Below are positions 1-12,900 of a stretch of DNA of 64,000 bases, in pieces. Positions within the stretch are counted from its first letter, which is position 1. Each line of letters opens with the position of its first letter. The DNA comes from Taeniopygia guttata (Eukaryota; Chordata; Aves; Passeriformes; Estrildidae): positions 60,160,501 through 60,224,500 of the forward strand of contig NC_133024.1 of assembly GCF_048771995.1 (NCBI RefSeq). The letters run 5' to 3'. The translations under genes were made by a program, and so were the position numbers. Under the pieces are notes generated by a model, which saw only the letters and a program-made list of their open reading frames with translations, was not told the DNA's origin and made no database searches.

Positions 1-2139
1 AATGAAACAAAGCTGAAACAATCAGCTAAGCAAAAATAGTGATTTTTGTCCAACAGAAACTGTTGTTAATAAGCTGTTTACAGTGAAGGTCAGGTACATC
101 AGTGGACTTTTGTTACTGCTGCTGTTGTTTTGTTTTTTTGCCAAGGTTTTATTGTCATAATACACTGAGTCACAGCACTAATATGCAAAGTGGACCATGT
201 TTTGCCAGTTGCCCTAAAGTAGAAAGGTGTTTAGATATTAAAAGGTTGTGAAACTGTCAAAAGCATCAGATTGAAACCAAGACCAGAAATATTGAATGAT
301 AAATGCAAACCTTTAGCTTAGAGTTAAGGAAACTTTCCCGTCTGACTATTCAGATGCCACTCTGGAAGCCGCACTTGTACCACCCAAGACTTCCACCAGG
401 ACTGAAGCCCCTTCACAAGGGGCTTAGTTCGCTTCTTTAGTTGAGAGTATTTCCCATTTGCCTCAGAGTTTTTGATTATAAAACCATAAAAGCATACATA
501 AGGGACGTGCTCTATAAGGGAAGTGAGTGTGGGATATAAGAATTCTGATAATGGTAACTTGAAGAAACTGAACTTAGTTCACGATGGTCTGAAGCTAAGT
601 TAATATTTCGCTGATGAATAGTGTAACAGAGAAACCTAGAGGTGCTTCTTCTATCAGTGCAGAATTTGATCTGTGTTAACCTGTATTTTTTAGTGTTTTA
701 ATCTTCTAAATGAAAGGAAGGGCACAGACTAGTTTGTGCATTTGGAACAGATAGAAGCCTCCTGTCACTCAAATCTTAAGCCAAATGGAAATGTTAGTGT
801 TTATTGTCTTGGAGTGTTAGAGCAGAAACTGCTTTTACAACTGCCTTTTTTTAAAAATGGGATCTATTGCATTTCTGTTACTTAAATTTAAACTGAATAA
901 GTCAATGAAAGAGAAATGTAACTATGAACTTTCAGCCTGACTTCAGCTCTGCCTGTCATAGTCCAGTCCTTCTTTTTGTCAGTTATATTTAGTCAGGTTA
1001 AATAATTTTGTGGTTTGCCTGAAGGATGACGTTATCACACTAAGTACACTGAATTCCTTGATGTACAATTAATAGTGCAGAAATGTGTATTAAAATTCAG
1101 TGCAGAAATGAAAATTTTACTAGGAAGTTTGTCCTTGACAGTGATATGTTGAGTATATACTATGTTATTAACTATTACGCATCTAACTTGTTGACGCTTG
1201 TGCAAAATAATTTTTTTTTAAATTATTGGAACAAGTACTACTTAATAACCTGGCTTGGTCATGGATTCAAAAAGTAGAAACTGATTCTTTGAAAGAGTGA
1301 AAAATTGACATTCAGGTGTGTGTGAGGTATGGGCTCCCCTTGCTGGAGATTGTGTGTAATGCTGAGAAGCAAGCAACACTTAGGACTGCCAAAACAACTT
1401 CTATGGGAATACTTCTTAAAATAATTCAGTACATAACTAGAACTTTATAATTAATGCATTAGGGTGTGGAGGTTTTTTAATTCTGTTTTTTAATCAATTA
1501 AACTTTTTTTTTAGAAGTTTCTAATTGTAGTTTCTGCCTAAGATTAGTCTGCCTTTTTCTTGTGGTGGAATTGACAAAGTAATGCTGAAAACTTTCAGTA
1601 ACGGACATTTGTAATCTGAAACTGGAAGGAGGTAAATCTTGGAATTTTGACTTGGTAAAGGCCTAAAAAAGGATAGCTGTGGCCAGCTAAACTGAATGAA
1701 GATCATCATAATAATCTAATTCTATGAAAATTGAACATAATTCTCTACTACTGTTTGTAGATAATTATTTGAAATGTTGCTACTGCTAATAAAGCTACAG
1801 TGGCTTTTAAGTACCATTTAAACCATGGTTGTGTTCTTCAAGAAGGAGAAGGCAAAGCTCATTATTAGACTTGTACAAAGAACTAGAAAATCTTAGTAAT
1901 TGCAGCTACTATTTTTAATTAATCTGATAGAAGATTTTTATTTCATGTCCTAAAAATTTAGAAACAGCCTCCAGGAAGTTATTACAGAGTTGCTAATGCA
2001 GAAATTTTAATACAGTAGAGTTCTGGAGTTAATAGAAGTCCTTGATAAGGGTTTCTGCTCTTGAAAAACTTGGGAATTTTTTTTAAAATTTTTTTTTTTT
2101 GTAGCCATCTTAAATAATACAATTTATAAATAACATTTT

Positions 2140-2174
<35 letters not shown>

Positions 2175-3639
2175 GGTTTATATATAACATTTAGATATAT
2201 ATAAAACAGTGTTCTAACAGCCTCTATGTTTATTGTGTGGCAGGTCAGTGTGAAGAATGTTTTTATTTATGATGTGTGCACCTCTGTGTAGAGGCTTTTG
2301 AGTGGCGACACTGATGATGTGTTGTCCACGTGGAGAAGGGAACTGAGCTGTAGTCTCTGTAGTTCTCAGTCCCACATTCTCTGCAGAATGCTCCTCTACG
2401 CTGTCCCTGGGATTTCTGATGACATTATAGAGTTTACTAATATAGGACTGTAATATTAGGTGTTCTATTTAAAAGCAATTTTGTTTAACAAATAGCATTG
2501 ATATGCCATTCTAGAAATTACTGATTTTACTGAAATTACAGCAATGTAACAAATTTTAGTTCCCTGAGAAAAGTTAAATTAGGATTATATGAGTCAAGTA
2601 GTGGAAGGAAGCAAGTTTGGTAACTGGCCATGGTTTATTCTGTCTTGATGCGTAAGATGAATGGCCTAAAGATATACAAGGAGTTTGTTTCTTTAAGCTT
2701 TTTATAGTAGCTAGTGGAAAGAACTCTGCCTTTTGGCTGAAGTGCCATAGGTGCTGTCTGTCTGTCCCTTTGATTAGAGAAGTAACTTAGATCAATCATC
2801 TCATTACTTTAACAGCCTGTATATAGATGAACCTGCACACAGTTTGGGTGAGATTTATCATGACTACACTTGTGTGAGATGGCAGAGTCACAAACAGGGG
2901 CAGTTGCATTTTGACTGTACATCTTGTTTTTCCAACCCATTCAAAGCAGTCACTGCTCACAGAAGTGGAAGGGTAGAGGTGCATATTTGCAGAAATGTCA
3001 TGTAATGATTTCAAGAAGCTGTATTGTGGGCAAAGTGATAGAGTTGACAGGACTTCTAGGAAGGAGAACTGCCACGGGTGTGTGCAATGCTACGTTTGCA
3101 ATATGACTTTTTAGCGTAGGCACTTACTGAATGGCTGAATCTTCCTACATTTGTCTTTCTTTGGTAGGTTTGTTTTTGTTTTTTATTTTTTTTAGCATAA
3201 CCTTATCTAGTAAGCATTTTGTTCTGTGTAGGAGACTTGTCACAGCTTTTTATGCAATTCAGCATCTTGGTAGGAGAGAGTTCTACTTAAGACTAAGAGG
3301 TGTTTCCTGCCATGTTAAATACAAAGTGTTGTACAGATCAGACTCTCTAAGGGACACTGCTGGTGCTTAATCATCTGACAAAACTTGCCCTTACGGATTA
3401 GGATTTGGATGATAATTTATCTGCACCATTGCTGCCTCAGGACGCTGGCCCAAGCAATATCCAAATAGCAGCCATTCATAATCATTAATCCAAGATCAGA
3501 TTTTTCTGTCCTCTTGAGGACAAAAAAAATTTCTAACTGTTTTTGCTGGAGGCAATGCCTACAGATTTTGCTTAATTTAGAAATAAATAAATCAAAGTGC
3601 TTGTTCTTAAACTAAAATCTCTCTTTTTAAAAATCACAG
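1..3639 (+). other. LRCH1 intron (5' end outside window)
   Basis: This is AT-rich intronic DNA upstream of the first LRCH1 exon seen. I found no convincing exon. Short open frames such as 2924-3106 and 3131-3370 show no family resemblance. It ends in the acceptor CAG at 3637-3639 after a modest pyrimidine tract. The only distinct repeat is a (TA)n run near 2143-2171. Confidence 0.7.
2143..2171. repeat. (TA)n dinucleotide microsatellite
   Basis: About 14 uninterrupted TA units, followed by more TATATA-rich sequence up to about 2205. It lies inside an LRCH1 intron and is probably length-polymorphic. Confidence 0.9.
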
Positions 3640-3749
3640 TGTTCTTAAGACCACAAAGAAATTTGGAATCAATAGATCCACAGTTCACAATTCGAAGGAA
3701 AATGGAGCAGATGAGAGAAGAGAGAGAGCTTGTGGAACAGCTACGTGAG
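3640..3749 (+). CDS. LRCH1: LRCH1 exon, linker before the CH domain
   Basis: This 110-bp internal exon has an acceptor CAG just before 3640 and a donor GTATGT at 3750. The first two bases finish a split codon, and 36 full codons follow, starting FLRPQRNLESIDPQF and ending in a very charged stretch rich in Arg, Glu, Met and Gln (RRKMEQMREERELVEQLRE). The charged part is probably helical or coiled-coil. It matches the segment of LRCH1 between the leucine-rich repeats and the CH domain as I recall it. The exon ends on a codon boundary, which fits the phase-0 start of the next exon at 8219. There is no sign of damage. Confidence 0.92.
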
Positions 3750-5618
3750 GTATGTGAGTGTTGGTAGAATTAATTTATGCTGATGGAATATCTTTTTAAA
3801 TTTTTCTTTGGGAAAGTTGCCTAAGGAGAAAAATACAAGAAAGGTTAAATGAGGCAATATTACTTCTGCAAATCACATTGATGAGACTATTGCTGAAGTT
3901 CTTTATCACAATCAGGTGTCTGTATTTCAGGAAAGACTTTGTAAAAATGAGAAATAATGGAGTTACCTGAATGACATCCATTTAATCAGCATGCCTTGCA
4001 CTGGTGGATTTAATGATTTGTTTAATCAGAAAGGATGAAGTGAACACTTGAGAGAGAGAGTGAGGTCTAGGAACTATTTCCAAGCAGCTGGAGAAATCTT
4101 CAGTTTTGCATGTAAAAGGCATAGTGAAATTTATTAGTTTAAGCTGCAAGTAGATAACTAAAACTTGAAGTAGCTTTCTTAGAAATTAAATCAGTATTTC
4201 ATCAGTGGAAAATCTGAATACAGAAGATGGTTTCCTGTTACATTGTCTTGAATGCAAGAGCAAGAATCTGATGGAAAATTTGGTGCATAGGATTTGTGTT
4301 ACACAACTAGTACCTGGTTAGCAATGTTTGTGTGACACCTGGTCGTGTTGACAAAAAAGAGATGACAACCTTTGCTGTGAAGAATATCACAAGCCTGAAC
4401 CTGTCAAGGTTTGCAGTTATATCCCATGAACAGGACAGGGACAGACATAAACATAACTGCAAATCCTGAAAGTGATAAGTGATTTTCACTTCACATCTGA
4501 ATTAAAAGATTATTTGTCCTTATCTCATTAGCTTCATGGAACGGCTAATTGAAAACTTATCAGTTTGTTTTAAATAACATATCTTCTATTATTTAATTTT
4601 AAAGCAACAGGGTTCTTCTCTTTACCAAAAAATGTTTAAAAGGTGAGATTTTTAATGTAGAACTATGTAGGACTTGTGGATTTGTGTTGTCTTGCCTCAG
4701 GCCCTCACCTGTTCTAATGAATTAACCTAACTTTGCCCTGCTGATTATATATATTTTTTAACAGAGCAGGTCTTGTTAAAGATATAACATAGTTGATAGA
4801 ATGTAGTGTATTATCAATTCTAAACCTGAATGGTGCCAGAAGGACAAGATACAGCAATTAGATGAGACATACTTATTGGCAGTGGGAAAGACAATGTGGT
4901 AATGGGGAAGTATCAGTAATAAACTGTAGTACTTTGTAGTTATTCTGAACCTAGTCTATTCAGCAGCATCAATGCAGCTTTTAAACATTTCTTTGAAGAG
5001 TTACCATGGTTCTTAAAAATAATCATAGATAATTTCTGCAAGATTCCTTGTGCATTCATTCAGTTAATCCTCACAATGAAAATTAGAACAAGGTTATTCA
5101 CTGTGTCAGGCATGATTGTGGAGAAGTAATAAAGCTATCTCTACACAGTATTAGGTATTACCAGTAATGCTGGTTTAATGTGTTACGTTTTAGCTCCACT
5201 CACTATCCTTCACTCTCACCCTGAAATATCATGTTGGAATGCAAATTATTTTGTTTCTTGTGAGAAGTTTGATTACAAGTCAATGAGCTAGAAGACTGAC
5301 TGTGTTTGAAAATACAAAGTGAGATTTGAAAATTAATAAAACTTACTTAGATATACTGGGTCCTTTAGTGACATTAGTAACCATCAGAGCATTTGATTAT
5401 GTACTGCACAAGAAAATAGCCCATAGCATGTAAGTCATAAAGTTTGTACTTTATTCAATAAATACATATATTAGTAAATTTTGCTTTTCAGTTGTTCAAT
5501 GGTAAGTTAGCATGTAGTGAGATTCCACAGTGCCATGAACTCCAGCATGAAATGGCATTGAGTTTGTATTGTAGATGCACTGTGCTCCTATAAAATGCAT
5601 ACCCTGGTCTACCCTTGA

Positions 5619-5952
5619 TGTTTCGTGCCCTCTCAGCCCCCTAAATTATCAGCCTAGAGATCCAAGGCTTTGAGGGGAGGAATATCAGGAGATGGCAAAG
5701 ATTTCCAAAAGAGGCTCTTACTCCGATATATCTTGGTTCAGCTCTCTTTATTCTGTGATGTCCATGGGGAGAGCGGGGCAAAAGAGAACGAACAGGAAAT
5801 GTCAGGAGTTTATCTAGGCTTTGGACAGGGAGGGCTTCTCTGGCTCTCTGCCAACCCCATTGGGGCAGAAAGGAGGGGCCCAGGGTTATCTTGATCAGAG
5901 TCACAGGGTCCTGGGGAAGGGGAAACAGAATGCCCATGAGCACAATGTAACA
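5619..5952 (-). repeat. LTR of the antisense ERV fragment
   Basis: On the minus strand this 334-bp LTR begins TGTTACATTG directly after a polypurine tract and ends GCACGAAACA, so it has the usual TG...CA ends. An AATAAA signal sits inside (minus strand, about 5749-5754), as expected for an R region. It is the 3' LTR of the fragment. Confidence 0.75.
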
Positions 5953-6690
5953 CCTCCCCCTTATTTGTTAAACAAGGTTACAGGAATTCACTGGGCTCAA
6001 TTCAACCCTGAGTATGGGTTTCTCACCACCTACAGTTGGTGGCGTAGTCAGGCCTCCTCAAGTTAGCCAACTCTATGTGGTTGACTTCTGAGGTAGAAGG
6101 TATGAGTCCCTTGATAGCTTTGAAAATCAAGTGATGCAGGATCCCAAACGCCAAGGTTACAAGGAAAAAAGTAACAAGGAGTAACAAAATTGATCTAACA
6201 ATAGATGTCCACCACCCCGTGAATCCCCAGCCCTTAAACATTCTTTTCAGCATTCGCAGGATGGCGACTTGGATGGGGTTCAACAGGGTTGAGTGGGAGG
6301 TAGGTTTTCTCTAAAAGGGAAAAACAAGCATTTTAAGAACATATTAAAGTTTCTGTTTCTGCCAGAAGGAATTCACGCTTAGGAGCATTCCTCTTCTTCC
6401 ATCCGGCGGCGTCTTCTCTTTGAAGCATCAGCTACTTGCTTCTTGTCCCCTTTTGTCTGACCTGGATTCTTGGGGACAAAAGCTTTCACCCACTTCTGGG
6501 GAATTCACCAAGGGCCTGAGGGAGTAGCTACACACGGATAGCCATGACCCCAGGTTACAAGTTTATAGGGACCCTTGGTTTCCCAAGTTTCTGGATCCCT
6601 AATCAAGACCGGTGGATGCTGAGACAATTTGAACTGATTGCCACTGTTAAAGTGAGATACAACATACACTGAATAGTCTCCCAACAGACA
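5619..6690 (-). mobile_element. Broken betaretrovirus-like (class II, ERVK-type) endogenous retrovirus fragment
   Basis: A fossil retroviral fragment lies antisense to LRCH1. Read on the minus strand it holds a remnant of the integrase C-terminal end (about 6480-6655), a remnant of the envelope transmembrane subunit with a hydrophobic membrane-spanning stretch (about 6023-6283), a purine-rich polypurine tract (5953-5962) and one LTR (5619-5952). The integrase remnant has the GPYKLVTWGHGYPCV type of C-terminal sequence usual in beta-type proviruses. It is broken and partial: most internal genes and the second LTR are absent. The upper boundary is approximate. Age cannot be dated from a single LTR. 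Confidence 0.8.
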
Positions 6691-7941
6691 AACTAGTGTT
6701 CTAACAAATACATTTTTATTTTATTAACTTTATATAAATCTTTTTGTAACAGGCTTTGGCAAAACAGTCTCCAAGTGTATTCTTTTATGTATTTATTTAC
6801 TAAAAATGTTTTCTGATTTGTGAATTAAACCAAGGTGAAAAGAAAACATTGTATTAGTGAACATGAGGCACTCCCTTGTTTGCCACTTGTGAAACCTACA
6901 TGCAAGTACTTGAATAGTGTGTCTAGTAAAATAAAAAATGAGAAAAAATAATGAAACCCCAGAGTGCTTCAGTGGAGGCTATTTCATGGTGAGGCCACCC
7001 AAATAAAGGATGTATGAGAAAGAAGTGAAGAGCTAGATTTCTTTAGATTGGATTTCTTGTTTTAGAGTGCTGAGAATATCATGTGACTGTCCTCAGCTGC
7101 CTGAAGGGTAGTAAAAGAGAAGGTGTAAAGCCACACTTTTCAAAGATTAACAGTGAACCCATGAAAAACAGTGGCACAAATTGCAGAGATAGAAATTTCA
7201 AGTAGTTATAAGGAGGAAATTCTTTGCATAAGGGAAGCGGAACACTGAATAAAGTTGCTTGGAAATTTTGAGGGCTCTCTGTCCTTGCAGATATCCAAAA
7301 CTTAACTAACCAGGGCTCTGGTGTCATGTCAGATTTGTTAGACTGTGACCTCCAAAAATCTCTTCAACCTACTTCCTTTATTCTAAAAATAATTATCTAT
7401 TCATAGATATTCATGTTCAACCGGTATAGGTTGAGGTAACATACTAATAGAGAGTAATGACATTAAGAGGTTCAACTAAGAAATATCTATTTAAAGATAA
7501 TGGGGAGTAATTATCTTTAAGTATAGAGTTGGAATGTTTTCAAGATTGGAGCACAATTCAGGAAACTCATCATATGAAGCAACCTATTGGGTTTGGTGGG
7601 TTTTTTTAATACATAAATATTTTCAAAAGTATTTTATTTTGCAATATCAGATTCTGTTCATTGAGTCTTCTGTTTTGCTTAATAGATATCCAGAATTTCT
7701 CTTTTACACTGAATGTTTTACCTTCTCTTACCTATTTTTCTGATCACTCTAAATCTTCCTGAGTAATTTTTAGGCTACTAGGGAAAGATTGCCTTTTATT
7801 CTCTGCTTGTTCAGTCATTAAGACAATGTAGTTCTGTTTCAATTTTCTGCTGATAAAGAAAATTTAAGTACAAGACTTGGGGGGATGGTAAAAGGAAGGA
7901 GCCATGTGCAGTTTAGTCACATGACTAATTACATGCAGATG

Positions 7942-7967
7942 TGTTTTTATACCTCCGTATAAAAACA
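7942..7967. repeat. Short perfect inverted repeat (11-bp arms, 4-nt loop)
   Basis: TGTTTTTATAC at 7942-7952 is followed by a four-base loop and its exact complement at 7957-7967. It lies in an LRCH1 intron, about 250 bp upstream of the CH exon. In RNA it would fold into a small AU-rich hairpin. No function is evident. Confidence 0.8.
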
Positions 7968-8218
7968 GACGCATATTGTGGCAGCAGCATTGCAGTGTTG
8001 AGTTCATTTAAAGAAGTTTATGTAGTTGAGTGACCAGCATAAAGGAGATTGTGGTTTAGTTTCTAAAGAATTAGTTATATAGAAGAATTGTATTTTTTGG
8101 TAATAAAAACTCTAAACCTGGCTATGTGCCTACAGCATAGAAGATGAGGGTATTTATTCCCTTTTTGTCCCATTTGTGCATTTCTGTATCAAAGTATTCC
8201 TGCATTCTTCCTTTGCAG

Positions 8219-8356
8219 AACATAGAAACAAGACTGAAGATCTGTTTGCCCGAAGACCTGGGCTCGGCTCTGATGGATGGTGTCGTTCTGTGCCATTTAG
8301 TAAATCATGTTCGCCCTCGGTCTGTCGGGAGCATTCATGTACCCTCACCAGCAGTA
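8219..8356 (+). CDS. LRCH1: LRCH1 exon, first part of the calponin-homology domain
   Basis: This 138-bp exon (46 codons, phase 0 at both ends) has acceptor TTTGCAG before it and donor GTAAGT after it. It encodes NIETRLKICLPEDLGSALMD followed by GVVLCHLVNHVRPRSVGSIH and VPSPAV. The L..DGVVLCHLVN core is typical of a CH domain, and NHVRPRSVGSIHVPSPAV is characteristic of the LRCH family. CH domains bind actin or signalling partners; in LRCH proteins a single CH domain sits at the C-terminus. The open frame runs on both sides (8144-8419), but the splice signals limit the exon. The sequence appears intact. Confidence 0.95.
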
Positions 8357-9833
8357 GTAAGTTGCATGTTTCTTCCTGCACTGAAATGTTTTATTGATTA
8401 TTGTTTCATTCTCAAATGATATTTGGGTACATAAACCATGTTACTGTTCAATGAAAGATCTTTGCTGTTAAGGGCAACATTTATATGATTGCAAATGTTC
8501 ATTAACTTTTATATATAATACATTTATATATATCATCTAGGTATACGTGTATATATATACAAGCACATTTATAAATGCATAGAATTATCCTGCCTTGTAC
8601 CTGATCTAGTAACAAGATTAGGTATTTTCATTAGGGCATTTCTGTTTAGAACAGTATGAAATACTTTGATTACAAGTTTTCATTCTAGTACACCATTAAA
8701 AAAGAAAACTATCATCTCCTTTGTGGATTGAAAAAAAGTGAGTTTTTTTTCAGCAGTGTATGGCTTAGCAGATTTCATGTTACTAAAGCAATTAAACAGT
8801 TATTAGTATGTTTGTCCTGTTGGGTTAAATGTAGAGGTGATTCCTTTTACCTGCAGATAGAACAGAAACTTGCACTATAGTGATTTAATTGTGACTTGCC
8901 TAAATCTAAGAACCTGAAGATTTCAGGACATAAATTCTGTATGCACTTACTAAAACTTAAGAAAACACTACTGTGTTTTCTCTCTTTGTTTATGTCTATT
9001 CCTTGTATAGATCATTGTTCCAGATTTCTGATAACAGTCTGGTTCTGAAGAGGTTTTGTGTGTTTTCAGACTATTTGCCTTTGTTCTTTTTAACGTGCAT
9101 TTTGGTAAAAATTTGCCATGTGCAACCTGATACTCAATTCTGAGAATACCATGTGGATTTTGGAGGCACTCTGTAAGAAGTTGAAGAAAATAGATTTAAG
9201 AAAAATATACTTTTTCAGATATTCTAGTGGAATTTCTTTTGCTGTTCCTTGACTTAAAATAATTGCTATTTTTGATAAAAAATATGATATTGCCAAAATA
9301 TGAAAACTTGAATTTCTGGGGTAAAAACTTCTCATGCTGATTTTTTAAAATAAATATCTTGTGGTGTAACAAATGCACATATTTTAATTTTCTTTTTAGT
9401 TTTGTTTCAACTTTATATTGATGTTCTCTTCCTTGAAACAGCCTTCAAATTATTTTAGCCTGGAAAACTAGTTCTTTGAGTTCCTTGCTACTACAGTGAA
9501 TTCTTGGTTTAAGTGAATATTTAGGAATTAGCATTGTTTCACATCTGATACTGAGAAACTAAAATAGTGAGGAATTTGGGTTTTGGTTTTTCTTTTTAGT
9601 AACATGATACTTCTGTAAGTATTTGGTGAATAGTCCTGAGTGGGACAAATTGTAGAAATGTTTGAGATTCTGAAGTATTAGGACATTGATTCTTCAGAGA
9701 CCTTAATATTGTATATAGCTACTATAAATTTGTGAGCACATAAAAAATTTACAAGGTGTGATCCTGTTAACTACAGTTAAGTCTCTTCTTCATGATTTCT
9801 TTAGCCACAGACAATTTTTTTTCTGTTCTACAG
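8357..9833 (+). other. LRCH1 intron
   Basis: Intron with donor GTAAGT and acceptor TTCTACAG. AT-rich, with several TA-rich stretches near 8505-8575. I see no gene or recognisable repeat in it. Confidence 0.8.
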
Positions 9834-9911
9834 CCAAAACTTAGCATGGCCAAATGCAGGAGAAACGTGGAAAACTTTTTGGATGCATGTAGAAAACTGG
9901 GGATACCAGAG
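9834..9911 (+). CDS. LRCH1: LRCH1 exon, second part of the CH domain
   Basis: This 78-bp exon (26 codons, phase 0 at both ends) has acceptor TTCTACAG and donor GTAATT. It encodes PKLSMAKCRRNVENFLDACR then KLGIPE. The MAKCRRNVENFLDACRKLG segment is the CH-domain helix that follows VPSPAV in LRCH proteins. From here the transcript can splice to either of two last exons, 17434 or 26995, and both start in phase 0. It is intact. Confidence 0.95.
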
Positions 9912-12900
9912 GTAATTTAATTAAGACTGTTATTTCTGGATGCTCAAAAATGAAAATATATTAATTACATGAAAGCTGAAGGATAATTTTATGAGCTACA
10001 GGTTTTTAGCAATAAAGACATGGAATTTAAAAACTGAGCTAAATAATGAGATTTAATACTGTTTTAGTGCATTTAAATGGCTTATTTCATAGCACTTAAA
10101 ATTTTCAAGTGTTGTCTCAAAAGACTAATTCACTATGATCTCTAATACTTTTTTTTTTGCTATGGAAAACAAATAAGGAATTATGATTATATATTATGTA
10201 AGTAGCCAAAAGCTTGCTATTTTTTTCATTGCATAACATTACTGCATTTTCACCTTAAGCTGTTAGAATATAAACTTCATTGTTTCTGATTTTTTCTTTT
10301 TTGCAATATTTCAGTATTTTACAATATTAAGTACTCTATGCATTGGTGACTAATAACAGACTCATCTCTTGTATTGAAATATTTTTGCAGTGATTTGAAG
10401 AAAAGCATTGTATGTTAAATATGGAAAGCATGTGTGTGTAAGATTCTATCATGTAGTTAAAAGTGTTTCAGTAGTTGGAAACAAGGACATTGCAGTACTT
10501 CATGTTTTCTGATTTTCAGTTGAGAATGGTATCACTCATCATGTTATTTATTCTCATCTTCATAACTATTGTAAAGAATACTGGAGTTGCCTTGGGATTA
10601 TTTCAAAGAGTCCCTTATGGTTTTGAAAAACCTATTAAGAAAAAGTTACATTTCAAATATGTTACCCTCAAAAGAAGGTAAAGTGTTATATAAGGTAATT
10701 TTAAACTGAACACTGGAAAATTGCATTATGAATTTTCAATGGTGCCTACATATGATGGTATAACGGAGGCTGAGTTCTTTTTTGTCTGTTTCAAGAATGC
10801 TGAAATGTAAAGATATTTTGTGTGGTTACCACCACCATCCCCTTGGGGAGCAGATGGTAATGCGAGATTTCACATTGGGAAAGAATTCTAGTTTCAATTC
10901 TTTGTTTTATCTATATTTTAGCACTTGATTTGGAGGACAGCAAAAGTGACAGATCATTTTTGCTATTTGTAGGAATTTTGAGGGGGAGACTTTATTACAG
11001 TTCCAATGAATGGTTCATCATAAATTTGATTTGAAAATTCAGTATAATGGCTGGGTCTCTTAAGCTGTAATTTAGTTCTTGTAATTATGAATTTATTATG
11101 TTAGAATGATTTCATATTAAAGGTAAAATTTCACTTCAAAGGAGATGAAAATCTCATTGTTGTGGACTTCTAGATATAGAGCATTTGTTAAGCAGCCCCA
11201 AAATTCTTATGATGCATCATAAGTTATCAGTGAACAGAATACATGTCTGATTTTTCTGGCTGTAGCCTTTTGGGAAAGAAAAGGCTAAGATCTCTTTTGA
11301 TTGCTGCTATGAGATCTTTCAGAAATCTTTCCTTCTTTTTGATTTTAAGTAAGCTCTCTTGGTACTTTGTGAGTAGGCATTTCCATATATATATATATTA
11401 CCCTCCTTTTTAATCTTTTCATCAAAATTACTGTTGAATTCTTTAGAATTTTTTACAATTTTATTGAATTTTATTTGTTGAAGAGTTGCATGGAGCTCAA
11501 AGCCACATCTTACCAGTCTGCTTTGTAAACTAACCATCTTTACATATCTAAATAAGCATTAACTTCTCATGAAGGGAAAAACTCATTCACTTAAACATTA
11601 AATTAATTCCTTGCAATTGTAAACTTACAATAGGTTTTAAATACTTGGAGCATATTCTCTTTGATTAGCCATCAGTAATTTGCAAATATATATTTGCAAA
11701 ATTTGCTACATTTTGTTAAAACACATCATGTTGTGGAAGGAGCTGGTAGATGCTAGAACTTTGCTGTGTGTTGCAGGGACATGGATTAGGAATGTAAAGT
11801 TGTGTAATAGTGAGTATGACAGTCAGCTGTCAAAGTTTTTAAAGAGCTACAGATGGTGTGCTCATGCTGCTTCAGATTGAGTTGTGCAATGCCTAACTAT
11901 CTCTGGAGAAAGCAGCAAAAGGAGTGCAGTGAATGACTTCTTTTTTAAAACAAGCACCTTATGTGGGAAAGTGATGGGTTCTACTTTTGAGTCCTTATAT
12001 ACCTGTAGGTATTGGGCTTTTCTGTGGTACTTATGCCCGTGTCTAGTTCCTGAGAATTGACTTGAAATTTTGCTGCATGGGTTTGAAAAGGATTTTAAAT
12101 GGTCACAATTTGTTTTGGTTTGTTTAGAGTTATTTAAGAAATAGAGTATGTGCTGTTTCTTGAACTTCACGGGTTTGGAATAATTTCCTGTTTAGTCATG
12201 TAAAATGAAAATAAGAAAATAGCTAAGTAATTGATGTGTTGTGCTGATGCGCATGGTTTCTTACTTCTGTGGTTTTCAGCATTCAATTCTTGTGTCAAAA
12301 TTACTTTCCCAGAATGATCCTGGGAAGTTTCATATAAATGTAGAACAATGCAGCAGCTATCTAAATGTGTCACACTGAGTATCAGGAGTTGGCGTCTTAA
12401 CCAAAGAATTGCAAATACAAAACTGAGGAACATCAGTGTCTCTTTGTAATGACTGGTATGTAGAAGACTCTGAAAGCCATTACCTGCCAGGTGAGAGATC
12501 CACTACAGTGGGGGACACATTGAAATTGATTTCTGTTAACAGCCACATGATGCTTCTGACTGCATGCAGAAGGAACGTGCTGGATCACATGCAAACGGGA
12601 GGTTTGAAGTCTGACCCTTAACAAGAAACCAAATAGCAATGCTCTGGCTACACCAGGAGGCTGTCAAAAGTGTGAGAATTGCAGAACAATCAAGTTGTGC
12701 CGCTTTTGCCACTAGGCTTTGCTGTAGCACCATATCAGTGAACCTCTTGGATCACTTTTTGAGACAAAACAATACTTTTATTTGATATTAGAAGGGGATG
12801 TTGTTAGGTAAGTATCTGAAAGCATGAAGATTCAGAAAATGTCTGCTGTGCCCTTCAGGACATGCAATCTTTATCTCTTAGAAAATTGCTAAAGAATATT

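Larger units (their letters stand above)
3750..8218 (+). other. LRCH1 intron with ERV insertion
   Basis: Intron between the linker exon and the first CH exon, with donor GTATGT at 3750 and acceptor TTTGCAG ending at 8218. It contains a broken endogenous retrovirus in antisense orientation (about 5619-6690) and a small perfect hairpin at 7942-7967. The rest is AT-rich DNA with no recognised content. Confidence 0.85.

Noticed and set aside
8144-8419. Starting the LRCH1 CH exon at the ATG at 8144
   Set aside because: The residues before 8219 are non-homologous and a standard acceptor lies at 8218. The gene's start is upstream of the window.
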